Shown in pieces: positions 23,115 through 31,205 of a stretch of DNA of 36,510 bases. Made by a program: the position numbers and the translations under genes. Location: positions 1-36,510 of the forward strand of contig SSGN01000155.1 in assembly GCA_008016945.1 (NCBI GenBank), in the 5' to 3' direction. The notes below the pieces were generated by a model, which was not told the origin of the DNA, ran no database searches, and saw only the letters and a program-made list of their open reading frames with translations. Position 1 is the first letter of the stretch. Each line of letters starts with the position of its first letter. The DNA is from Flavobacteriales bacterium. Lineage in GTDB: Bacteria > Bacteroidota > Bacteroidia > Flavobacteriales > PHOS-HE28.

Positions 23115-25199
23115 ATGGCAGTCATTGGTAAGATCCGCGAACGTGGTGGTCTGTTGGTCGGCATCACCTTGGTTTCGCTCGCATTGTTCATCCTCGGCGA
23201 CTGGTTGGCCGGCCGCGGCAGTGGTCCGCGCGACCAAGTGCTGGGCACGGTGGGTGGTGAGGAGATCGGCATGATGGAGTTCGAGACCCGCGTGAACGAC
23301 GAGGTGGAGAGCTACCGCAACGATTTCGGCCAGCAGGTGAACAGCCAGATGACCGAACAGGTGCGCAACAGCGTTTGGCAGGAGATGTTGAAGGACAAGG
23401 TGATGCTGGGCCAGGTGGAAGCCGCAGGGTTCACGATCACCCCGGGTGAGTATGATGACATCCGCTTCGGCGACAACATCCTGCCCGATTTCCGCAACCA
23501 GCCGAACTTCCAAGGGGAGGATGGCCAGCCCAGCCGCGAGAAGCTACAGCAGTACTTCCAGAGCGTGCAGGTGAACGCACCCATCTACCATCGCATCCAA
23601 AAACGTCGCATCACCGAGAACCGGTTGTACAGCAAGTACACCACCTTGGTGAAGAAGAGCGTGTTCGTGAACAGCGCCCAAGCCAAGGACGACTATCAGA
23701 CCAAGAACATGAAGGCCACCTACAGCTTCGTGGCCAAGCGGTACGACAGTGAGGCCGATAGCCTCTATACCGTGGAGGAAAAGGATCTCCGTCGTTTCTA
23801 CGACCAGCATAAGAACGATCGGAAATACCGTCAGCAGGCCGCACGTAAGTTCGAGTACGCCCTGTTCCCTGTGGCGCCATCGGAGGCTGATCGTCGGGCC
23901 ACCATGGAGGATCTCGCACAACTGCGCGAAGGCCTGCTTGCCAGCACCGATGACAGTGCCTATGTGGCGAGCAACAGCGATTCGCGTGCCTTCAACAAGA
24001 CCCCCTACACGGAAGGCACCGCCGACAAGATGAACGATTCGCTCATCGTGAATGGTGCCGTGGGCACGGTGGTGGGCCCCTATCAGCAAGGCGACCAGTG
24101 GAAGCTGGTGAAGGTGGTGGAACTGGCCAATGTGCCGGAGGCGCGCGTGCGCCACATCCTCCTGAGCACGCAGGGCGGAAAGAGCGACGACGACCAGAAG
24201 AAGCTGGCCGATAGCCTGCTCGCCGTGGTGAAGCGCGATCGCAGCAAGTTCGAGGAGTTAGTGGTGAAGTTCAGCGAGGATCCAGGCAGCAACACCAAGG
24301 AGAAGGGTGGGGTGTACGATTGGTTCGACAAGCAGCAGATGGTGCCTGAGTTCACCGCGGCCAGCTTCGACCAGAAGGTGGGCGCCATCACCATCGCCAA
24401 GACCAGCTACGGCTACCACATCGTGGAAGTGCTCGGCCAGCGCGACCGTCAGGAGCGCCGTGTGGCCACCATCGAGCGTGCCATGAAGCCTTCGCCCGCC
24501 ACGTTCAAGGAGATGTACAAGAAGGCCAACGACTTCAGCCTACGCAACACCGACTTGGCCAGCTTCAAGAAAGCGGCCGAGGAGCAAGGCGTGCAGGTGA
24601 CCCCTGTGGAGGAGCTGCGCAGTGACCAACGTTTCGTGCCGGGCCTGCAAGATGCCACCCCGGTGGTGAGCTGGGTGAACCGCGCCGAGGTCGGGAAACT
24701 GAGCGAGCCATTGCAATCGGGCGATGCCTACGTGGTGGCCATCCTCACCGGCATTCGTCAAGAAGGCGTTCCTCAACTGGAAGACGTGCATGATGTCTTC
24801 ACCAAGGAGGTGGTGAAAGAGAAGAAGGCCGAAGCCTGGATGGCCAAGATGCAGGGCAAGACCGACCTCAATGCCTTGGCCACGGAATTGAGCGTGTCGC
24901 CGCAGACCGCCACGGATCAGACCTACACGGGCTTCACCCTGCCCGGTGGCTACAGTGAGTCGGAAGTGGTGGGCCGGATCTTCGCCTTGGAGAACGGAAA
25001 GCTCAGCGCGCCGCTCAAAGGGGAGACCGGTGTGTACGTGGTGAGCATGACCAACCTGGTGCCCGCACCGGAGCCGAAGGATCTGAACGTGGATAAGGTG
25101 AGCCTTGTCCAACGCGCTCAATCCCGCGTGGATGGCGGCTTGTACAACGCACTGAAGGAAGCGGTCGGCGTGAAGGACGAACGTTACAAGTTCTACTGA
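23115..25199 (+). CDS. Periplasmic peptidyl-prolyl isomerase, PpiD/SurA-like
   Basis: A 694-residue protein anchored by one N-terminal helix (about residues 11-29) with the body in the periplasm. After an N-terminal SurA/PpiD chaperone region (about 40-330; GTVGGEEIGMMEFETRV is the typical start) comes a parvulin (rotamase) domain at about 345-440, recognised by ARVRHILLST, FSEDPGSNTKEKGGVYDWF and SYGYHIVEV. A second, weaker parvulin-like region follows (about 500-640; RSDQRFVPGLQD). Such proteins help outer-membrane and secreted proteins fold after export, which fits the neighbouring barrel, lptC and T9SS cargo genes. It ends with the motif ERYKFY common to this family in Bacteroidota. It has its own promoter and a strong terminator. 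Confidence 0.94.
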   Translation: MAVIGKIRERGGLLVGITLVSLALFILGDWLAGRGSGPRDQVLGTVGGEEIGMMEFETRVNDEVESYRNDFGQQVNSQMTEQVRNSVWQEMLKDKVMLGQVEAAGFTITPGEYDDIRFGDNILPDFRNQPNFQGEDGQPSREKLQQYFQSVQVNAPIYHRIQKRRITENRLYSKYTTLVKKSVFVNSAQAKDDYQTKNMKATYSFVAKRYDSEADSLYTVEEKDLRRFYDQHKNDRKYRQQAARKFEYALFPVAPSEADRRATMEDLAQLREGLLASTDDSAYVASNSDSRAFNKTPYTEGTADKMNDSLIVNGAVGTVVGPYQQGDQWKLVKVVELANVPEARVRHILLSTQGGKSDDDQKKLADSLLAVVKRDRSKFEELVVKFSEDPGSNTKEKGGVYDWFDKQQMVPEFTAASFDQKVGAITIAKTSYGYHIVEVLGQRDRQERRVATIERAMKPSPATFKEMYKKANDFSLRNTDLASFKKAAEEQGVQVTPVEELRSDQRFVPGLQDATPVVSWVNRAEVGKLSEPLQSGDAYVVAILTGIRQEGVPQLEDVHDVFTKEVVKEKKAEAWMAKMQGKTDLNALATELSVSPQTATDQTYTGFTLPGGYSESEVVGRIFALENGKLSAPLKGETGVYVVSMTNLVPAPEPKDLNVDKVSLVQRAQSRVDGGLYNALKEAVGVKDERYKFY

Positions 25200-25219
25200 G
25201 ATCGGTCACGATCCAGAGA

Positions 25220-25250
25220 AAGAACGCCGGGCCCAGGGTCCGGCGTTCTT
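25220..25250 (+). terminator. Strong terminator hairpin after the PPIase gene
   Basis: AAGAACGCCGG (25220-25230) pairs perfectly with CCGGCGTTCTT (25240-25250): 11 bp, loop of 9 nt. The T run after it is weak (CTTCGTT). It lies 20 nt after the stop codon. Confidence 0.7.
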
Positions 25251-25606
25251 CGTTACGACCGGTGCTTCGGAAGCCCGGAGGTGTTGATGGCAGGCGCCTT
25301 CGAAGACCGTGTAGAAGGCGCGCCCATGGTCGCTTTCGTCCATCGGGTCCCATGATCCCCTGCACACGACGTGCGGATCCGATCCCGCCGCACACAGGGA
25401 CCTTGTTCAGGCTCGCAGGGACGCAGCGAACGGCAGGAACGTTCGCTTGCCTGGACCGCGAATGAGCGCACGCCGAGGTCCTGTCTGCGATGGACCGGAG
25501 AACGGGCGGGTCCGGTGATCCTGCGGCTCGCGCAGGAACGTAGCGCGGAATGTGGACGCGCCGATCCACACGAAGGCCTCCGGCGGGAACGTTCGGGAGG
25601 CGAGGG
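25251..25606. other. Gene-free, hairpin-rich spacer between converging operons
   Basis: No plausible gene. Several perfect inverted repeats are present: GCGCCTTC/GAAGGCGC (25294-25301 and 25314-25321), GCGAAC/GTTCGC (25426-25431 and 25441-25446), TCCTGCG/CGCAGGA (25519-25525 and 25531-25537), and a GAACGTTC palindrome near 25587. Two stretches (about 25409-25432 and 25526-25550) resemble each other around GGCTCGC...GGAACG/GGGACG. None is followed by a T run, so they are not ordinary terminators. Confidence 0.6.
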
Positions 25607-26929
25607 TCACCGCAGCTGGCTCAGGCGTTCCGCATCCAACCGCACCAGAATGCCGAGCAGGATCGTGAAGCTGATCATGCTGCTGCCGCCGTAGCTGAAG
25701 AAAGGCAGCGGAATGCCGATCACCGGGGCCAGGCCGATGGTCATGCCCACATTGATCATCAGGTGCAGGAAGAAGATGCTGGCGACGCAATAGGCGTAGA
25801 TCCGGGTGAAGCGGGAGCGCTGCCGGTCGCTGATCTGGATGATACGCAGGATGAGCACCGTGAAGAGGATCACCAGGAACGAAGTGCCCAGGAAGCCCCA
25901 TTCCTCGCCCACCGTGCAGAAGATGAAATCGGTGCTCTGCATGGGCACGTACTTGAATTTGGTGAGGGTGCCCTCGAGGTAGCCTTTGCCCAGGAAGCCT
26001 CCACTGCCGATGGCGGTCTGGCTTTGTTTCACGTTGTAGCCCAGGCCTTGCGGGTCTTCCATCTGGCCCAGCATCACCAGTATCCGGTCCTGTTGGTGCT
26101 GCGCCATCACGTTGTTGAACACGTAGTCCACACTGCTGATGAAGACCACCGAGCTGAGGAACCCCAGGGCGATGAGGCTGTAGAAGCGCTTGCGTTCGCG
26201 CTTCACCACCAGGTTGCGTACCGCCCACCAGGCCAGCAGGCAGAACACGGTGATAGAGGCGACCAGGAGGTATTGGCCGGTGAGCTGGTGGTCGGTGAAG
26301 GGGAGGTCGAAGGAGCTTTCCTTCAGAATGAGGGAAAGTACCGAGAGCACGGCGGCCAGGATGGCGAGCAGAAGCACGTTACCGGAAAGGCCTTCGCGGT
26401 AGAGTACCAGGATGAAGGCGCCGGAAACGAGAGAGGTCCCTGTATCCGGCTGCAGCATGATGAACGCTACGGGAAGCAGGATGATCACCGTGCTGATGAC
26501 CCTGGACCGCGTGTCCACCAGGGCTTTCAAGCCGCTGAGGTAGCGGGAGAGGGCTAGGGCCGTGGCGAACTTGGCGAACTCCGCCGGCTGAATACCGAAC
26601 CCACCGATGGCGAACCAGGCCTTGGCACCCTTCACCTCCTTGCCGAAGATCAGCACAGCGATGAGCAGAAGAATGACGAAGCCATAGACGGCATAGGCGG
26701 AGTCGCGGAACAGGTCGCCCCGGATCAGGAGCATGCACCCGCCGAGCACCAGGCTGATCCCCATCCAAACCGCTTGTTTGCCGTACTCCTTGCTTTGGTC
26801 GAAGATGCTAGCGTGGTCGGGGTCGTAGGCGGCACTGTAGATGTTGGCCCAGCCCATGAACATGAGCAGCAGGTACATGAACAGGATGGGCCTGTCGAAA
26901 TTGGCGGCGACGTTCTCGCGGGCGCTCAT
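25607..26929 (-). CDS. rodA: Peptidoglycan glycosyltransferase RodA
   Basis: A 440-residue integral membrane protein of the SEDS family with about ten hydrophobic helices. It polymerises lipid II into glycan strands during lateral wall growth and works with PBP2. Signature blocks: GKAxxx-type KAWFAIGGFGIQPAEFAKFATALAL, LQPDTGTSLV, and near the C-terminus FIFCTVGEEWGFLG and PVIGIPLPFFSYGGSSM. The catalytic Asp of SEDS proteins is the D of QPDTG. The ATG at 26929 overlaps the mrdA stop by 4 nt (ATGA), and the frame open upstream of it is a shadow of mrdA. It is the last gene of the rod-shape operon. A 65-residue insert between helices is normal for Bacteroidota RodA. Confidence 0.97.
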   Translation of the reverse strand: MSARENVAANFDRPILFMYLLLMFMGWANIYSAAYDPDHASIFDQSKEYGKQAVWMGISLVLGGCMLLIRGDLFRDSAYAVYGFVILLLIAVLIFGKEVKGAKAWFAIGGFGIQPAEFAKFATALALSRYLSGLKALVDTRSRVISTVIILLPVAFIMLQPDTGTSLVSGAFILVLYREGLSGNVLLLAILAAVLSVLSLILKESSFDLPFTDHQLTGQYLLVASITVFCLLAWWAVRNLVVKRERKRFYSLIALGFLSSVVFISSVDYVFNNVMAQHQQDRILVMLGQMEDPQGLGYNVKQSQTAIGSGGFLGKGYLEGTLTKFKYVPMQSTDFIFCTVGEEWGFLGTSFLVILFTVLILRIIQISDRQRSRFTRIYAYCVASIFFLHLMINVGMTIGLAPVIGIPLPFFSYGGSSMISFTILLGILVRLDAERLSQLR

Positions 26930-28779
26930 CGGCGGTTGCGTTTGGGCTTCGGCTTCTTCACGAACGTGGCTTCCTTGGCGATCAGGTCCGCCTCGAGCAT
27001 GCGTTGGACCACCTCGGGCCGCGTGATGGTGTCGGTGAGGTATTGCTCCATGAGCAGGCTGGCGATGGGTGCGGCCCAGGTGCCTCCGAAGCCCGAGTTC
27101 TCCACGTACACGGCCATGGCGATCCTGGGGTTCTCCATGGGGGCGAAACACACGAACACGGCGTGGTCCTGGCCATGGGGGTTCTCCGCGGTACCGGTCT
27201 TGCCGCACACGGTGATATCCTTGATCCGGGCGCCGCGTGCCGTACCGCCGGGCTCCTCCACCACGCGGCGCATGCCCTCCTGGATGTGGTCGTACCACTT
27301 GGGGTCCACCCCGGTGAGGTGTTTCTTCTGATACTTGCGTTGCAGGCTGTCCGGGTGGCCCACGGCGCGCACCACGTGGGGGTCGTAGTACCAACCCTTG
27401 TTGGCGAAGATGGCGGCCAGATTCGCCATCTGCAACGGCGCCACGAGCACCTCGCCTTGGCCGATGCTCACGCTGTAGATGGTGCTGAAGGCCCATCCCT
27501 CCTTGCCGTACTTGCGGTCGTAGTACGCCACGTCGGGGATGTTGCCGCTTTTGGCGCTCGGCAGGTCGATGGGCAGGCGCTGGCCCAGGCCGAAGGTGAG
27601 CATGTACTTGTGCCATTCGGCGAGCCCGAGTGCCGCATCCTTGAACCGGCTCGGATCCTTGTCCTGTTCAATGATGCGTTTGAAGACCTGGTAGAAGTAC
27701 GGGTTGCACGAGTACTGGATCGCGTGGATGATATCGCCGGCCATCGGATGGTTGTGGCACCCCACGAGTGATTTCTGGCAGGGGAAGCCCGTGTTCACAT
27801 CGATCACCCCTTCGTCCAGCGCGATCAACGATTGCACGATCTTGTAGATGGATCCCGGAGGGTATTGGGCTTGCAGCGCCCGGTCGAACAGGGGTTTGAT
27901 GGGGTCGCGCTGGAGGATGCCGTAGTTGGTGTTGCGCACCCGGCCCACGAGCAGTTCCGGGTCGTAGGTGGGGCTGCTCACCAGGCACAGGATCTCGCCG
28001 GTCTTCGGGTCGATGGCCACGATGCTGCCTTTCTTGTTCACCATCAGCTGCTCGCCCAGGCGCTGCATATCCAGGTCGATCCCCGTGAAAAGGTCCTGGC
28101 CCTCCACGGCGAGGGTATCGTACAGGCCGTCCTTGAACGATCCCTTCTGGTTGTTATGCACATCCACCAGCACGTAGCTCACGCCGCGGCGTCCCCGCAT
28201 CTCCTTCTCATAGTACTGTTCCAGGCCCCCCACCCCGATCACATCACCGGCGCGGTAGTAGGGGTCCTCCTCCACTTTGCGGGCATTCACCTCGCTGAGG
28301 TAGCCCAACAGGTGCGCGGCCGTGTGATGTGGATAGGTGCGCAAGGTCCGCGACTGGCCGAAGAAGCCGGGATATTTGTGCAGGTGAACGCTGATCGCGG
28401 CGTATTGGTCGGCCGGGATCTGCTTTTCGATGATGCTTGGCTTGTGCTTGGAGTAGGCGTTGGCCTCCGTGAGCCGTTGGCTGAAGATCTCCTGTGGTAC
28501 GTTGATCAGCTTGCAGAAGGCCGCGGTGTCGAACGCCTTCACCTCTTTAGGCACCACCATCAGGTCGTATACGGGGGTGTTCGCCACGAGGAGGCGCTCC
28601 TTGCGGTCGTAGATCAGGCCGCGCGAGGGGTACACGGTCACCTTCCGTTCGGCCATGTTGGCCGCTTCGGCCTTCCATTTTCCATCCACCACCTGGATCC
28701 AGAACAGGCGCAGGATGAAGACGAAGCTGATGAACAGGATCCCTGCGATGAGCACGTATTTACGGCCCTCGTAGTTCAT
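26926..28779 (-). CDS. mrdA: Penicillin-binding protein 2 (transpeptidase)
   Basis: A 617-residue class B penicillin-binding protein: cytoplasmic start, one membrane helix (about residues 8-28), a dimerisation domain (VTVYPSRGLIYDRKERLLVAN at about 47-67), then the transpeptidase domain. The active-site serine is S310 in PPGSIYK (SxxK), the second motif is S357-C-N (YSCNPYF), and the third is KTGT at 527-530. It crosslinks peptidoglycan during rod elongation, partnered by RodA. The end is a basic tail (KKPKPKRNRR). It overlaps mreD upstream and rodA downstream by 4 nt each. All catalytic motifs are intact, so it is active and a beta-lactam target. Confidence 0.97.
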   Translation of the reverse strand: MNYEGRKYVLIAGILFISFVFILRLFWIQVVDGKWKAEAANMAERKVTVYPSRGLIYDRKERLLVANTPVYDLMVVPKEVKAFDTAAFCKLINVPQEIFSQRLTEANAYSKHKPSIIEKQIPADQYAAISVHLHKYPGFFGQSRTLRTYPHHTAAHLLGYLSEVNARKVEEDPYYRAGDVIGVGGLEQYYEKEMRGRRGVSYVLVDVHNNQKGSFKDGLYDTLAVEGQDLFTGIDLDMQRLGEQLMVNKKGSIVAIDPKTGEILCLVSSPTYDPELLVGRVRNTNYGILQRDPIKPLFDRALQAQYPPGSIYKIVQSLIALDEGVIDVNTGFPCQKSLVGCHNHPMAGDIIHAIQYSCNPYFYQVFKRIIEQDKDPSRFKDAALGLAEWHKYMLTFGLGQRLPIDLPSAKSGNIPDVAYYDRKYGKEGWAFSTIYSVSIGQGEVLVAPLQMANLAAIFANKGWYYDPHVVRAVGHPDSLQRKYQKKHLTGVDPKWYDHIQEGMRRVVEEPGGTARGARIKDITVCGKTGTAENPHGQDHAVFVCFAPMENPRIAMAVYVENSGFGGTWAAPIASLLMEQYLTDTITRPEVVQRMLEADLIAKEATFVKKPKPKRNRR

Positions 28780-29300
28780 CGGCGTTCACGCTCCGGACCG
28801 GAGGTGAGGAATTGTGCGAGCAGGCAGAGGCCGAAGGTGAACAGGCTGCTGAGCAGGGCGCGCAGGAAGGTGCCGAAGAACGCATCGAAACGGTGGATCT
28901 CGATGAAGAAGAGCCAGAAGTGGTGCACGAGGATCAGCACGCCGGCATAGGTGATGTACCAGGGGAGGCCCATGCGCGGGACGGTGGGCCGGGCGCCGAA
29001 CTCGTAGCCCTCGCGCGGGGCCAGCAGACGCAGCATGTTGATCCGGGCGTACATCATCACCACGCAGGCGCTCATGTGCATGCCGGGCGTGCTGGTGAAG
29101 AAGTCCATCACCAGACCGGTGATGGCGCCGATGGTGAGCTGGGCCCAGGCGGGCAGCTCGATCGGCAGCATCAACAAGAACAGGACGTAGAGGTACGGGA
29201 TCAGGTATCCGTTCAGCACGTCGAGGTGGTCCAGCACCAGCACTTGCAGCGGGATCAGCGCCAGAAAGCGAAGGAGGTGTCCGAGGATGGTGCCGATCAT
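28776..29300 (-). CDS. mreD: Rod shape-determining protein MreD
   Basis: A 174-residue hydrophobic protein with about five membrane helices; the pattern and position between mreC and mrdA identify it as MreD, whose sequence is poorly conserved. Visible landmarks are LNGYLIPYLYVLFLLMLPIELP, the glycine-rich helix TIGAITGLVMDFFTSTPGMHM (GLxxD is the usual MreD mark) and a basic end (SGPERERR). It is part of the elongasome and helps link MreC and PBP2/RodA to the MreB filaments. It overlaps both neighbours by 4 nt. Confidence 0.93.
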   Translation of the reverse strand: MIGTILGHLLRFLALIPLQVLVLDHLDVLNGYLIPYLYVLFLLMLPIELPAWAQLTIGAITGLVMDFFTSTPGMHMSACVVMMYARINMLRLLAPREGYEFGARPTVPRMGLPWYITYAGVLILVHHFWLFFIEIHRFDAFFGTFLRALLSSLFTFGLCLLAQFLTSGPERERR

Positions 29301-30124
29301 CGGTCGTGGGCCTTTTGCAAGGTGTCGCGTTCGGCGCGGCGCAGATCATCCACCACGTACACGAAGCCGCTGCGGGTCATGTCCTCGCTCAGCCGTACCA
29401 CGATATCGTGGTAGTTGCTGCCGGGCTGGTCCTCTACGCTCTCCACCACGCCCACCAGTACGCCGGCGGGAAAGGTGCCATCGCCGCCGCGTGTTTCCAC
29501 GGTGTCGCCCACGGCCACACGGGCATGCTTGGCGATGTCGATCACACTGCTGGTGAGGGGGTCGTTGGTGTTCCAGTACAGCAGCCCGAAGTGTCCCGTC
29601 CGGCGCAACTGTACGCTGGTCTTGATGTCCGGACTGAGCACGCTGATCACCGAGGCGAATCCGGGGCTGGCGTCGCGCACCACGCCCACGATGCCGTTGG
29701 GTCCGATCACGCCCATGTCGCCATGCACGCCGGCCTTGGTGCCCTTGTTCAGGGTGAGGTGGTTCTTGGGCTTGTGCCAGGTGCTGTTCACCACCTTGGC
29801 GGTGATCACCCGGTACTCCTGTTGGCGCACGCTGTCCTGGATCCGGGCGAAGAGGCCCTCCACCGGGGTGTAGGTGCTGATGTGCCGGTTCCGGAAGTCG
29901 GCGTTCTCTTCGGCGAGCCGGCGGTTCACCTCCTTCAGACTGGTGTAGTCGGTGATCTCCTTGCGCCAGCTGAAGATGGTGCCCACCATGGCGTTGCTGC
30001 TGCTGATGGCCTGGGACCGATGGTGCTCGTTCCCGTTGTACAACAGGATCAACGACACGATCAGCCAGCCGAGGAACATCAGCGTGCTACGGATCCGGTA
30101 TAGGAATCGGAAGAGGTCCCTCAT
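29297..30124 (-). CDS. mreC: Rod shape-determining protein MreC
   Basis: A 275-residue protein with an N-terminal membrane helix (about residues 13-29, LMFLGWLIVSLILLY), a coiled coil (about 45-85, KEITDYTSLKEVNRRLAEEN) and a periplasmic double beta-barrel domain (about 100-270). The block LTLNKGTKAGVHGDMGVIGPNGIVGVV is the MreC signature, followed by SPGFASVISVLSPD. MreC is a periplasmic scaffold that connects MreD, PBP2 and RodA and activates PBP2. It overlaps mreD by 4 nt and follows mreB after 46 nt, so all belong to one transcript. Confidence 0.96.
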   Translation of the reverse strand: MRDLFRFLYRIRSTLMFLGWLIVSLILLYNGNEHHRSQAISSSNAMVGTIFSWRKEITDYTSLKEVNRRLAEENADFRNRHISTYTPVEGLFARIQDSVRQQEYRVITAKVVNSTWHKPKNHLTLNKGTKAGVHGDMGVIGPNGIVGVVRDASPGFASVISVLSPDIKTSVQLRRTGHFGLLYWNTNDPLTSSVIDIAKHARVAVGDTVETRGGDGTFPAGVLVGVVESVEDQPGSNYHDIVVRLSEDMTRSGFVYVVDDLRRAERDTLQKAHDR

Positions 30125-30170
30125 TGGACGGTCGCGTCACCGGTTGGTGATACGGGACAGGGGCAGGTCC

Positions 30171-31196
30171 CTACTCCCGCATCAGGAACTGGAAGCGGTC
30201 GATGTTCTTCAGGGCGATGCCGGTGCCACGGGCCACGGCGCGCAACGGGTCTTCGGCCACATGCACGGGCAGCTTCGTCTTGATGCTGATCCGTTTGTCG
30301 AGGCCGCGGAGGAGCGCACCGCCACCGGCCAGGTAGATGCCGGTCTTGTAGATGTCGGCGCTCAGTTCGGGTGGGGTGGCCTCCAGTGCGCTCAGGATGG
30401 CCTCTTCGATCTTGCTGATCGATTTGTCCAGGGCCTGTGCGATCTCGCTGTAGGTCACGGTGATCTCCTTGGGGATCCCGGTCATCAGGTCGCGGCCGCG
30501 CACGGCGAAATCGGGTGGAGGTGCATCGAGCTCGGTCATGGCGGCCCCCACCTCGATCTTGATGGTCTCGGCGGTGCGTTCGCCCACCAGGATGTTGTGC
30601 TGGCGGCGCATGTATTCTTCGATGTCGCTGGTGAACTCATCACCGGCCACTCGGATGTTCTTGTCGCAGACGATACCGCCCAGGGCGATCACGGCGATCT
30701 CGCTGGTACCACCACCGATATCGATGATCATGTTGCCCATGGGTTCCTCCACGTCGATGCCGATGCCGATGGCGGCGGCCATGGGCTCGTGGATCAGGTA
30801 CACCTCCTTGGCGCCGGCGTGCTCGCTGCTGTCCTTCACGGCGCGTTTCTCCACCTCGGTGATGCCGCTGGGGATGCAGATCACCATGCGGAGGTTGGGG
30901 GTGAAGAGCTGGCGCCCGGGCTTGATCATGCGGATCATGCCCTTGATCATGTCCTCGGCGGCCTTGAAGTCGGCGATCACCCCATCGCGCAGGGGGCGCA
31001 CGGTCTTGATGTTCTCGTGGGTCTTGCCGTGCATCTGCTGGGCCTGGCGCCCAACGGCGATCACCTTGCCGGTGGTACGGTCCACCGCTACGATGCTGGG
31101 CTCGTCCACCACCACCTTGTCGTTGTGGATGATCAGGGTGTTGGCCGTGCCGAGGTCGATGGCGATCTCCTGGGTGAAGAAGTTGAACCAGCTCAT
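30171..31196 (-). CDS. mreB: Rod shape-determining protein MreB (bacterial actin)
   Basis: A 341-residue actin-like ATPase of normal length. Phosphate-1 motif IDLGTANT near residue 13, the RPLRDGVIADF block, the IIDIGGGTSEIAVI phosphate-2 motif near 160, and the adenosine motif YLAGGGALLRGLD near the end are all present. MreB forms membrane-bound filaments that guide cell-wall synthesis and set rod shape, which suggests that the organism is rod-shaped. The start is ATG at 31196, with only 9 nt between it and the purH stop, so it is expressed from the purH promoter or an internal one inside purH. Confidence 0.98.
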   Translation of the reverse strand: MSWFNFFTQEIAIDLGTANTLIIHNDKVVVDEPSIVAVDRTTGKVIAVGRQAQQMHGKTHENIKTVRPLRDGVIADFKAAEDMIKGMIRMIKPGRQLFTPNLRMVICIPSGITEVEKRAVKDSSEHAGAKEVYLIHEPMAAAIGIGIDVEEPMGNMIIDIGGGTSEIAVIALGGIVCDKNIRVAGDEFTSDIEEYMRRQHNILVGERTAETIKIEVGAAMTELDAPPPDFAVRGRDLMTGIPKEITVTYSEIAQALDKSISKIEEAILSALEATPPELSADIYKTGIYLAGGGALLRGLDKRISIKTKLPVHVAEDPLRAVARGTGIALKNIDRFQFLMRE

Positions 31197-31205
31197 GGGT
31201 CCTAC

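Noticed and set aside
25251..25606. CRISPR-like array in the hairpin-rich spacer
   Set aside because: Repeats are short, differ from each other and are unevenly spaced; no cas gene is in the window.
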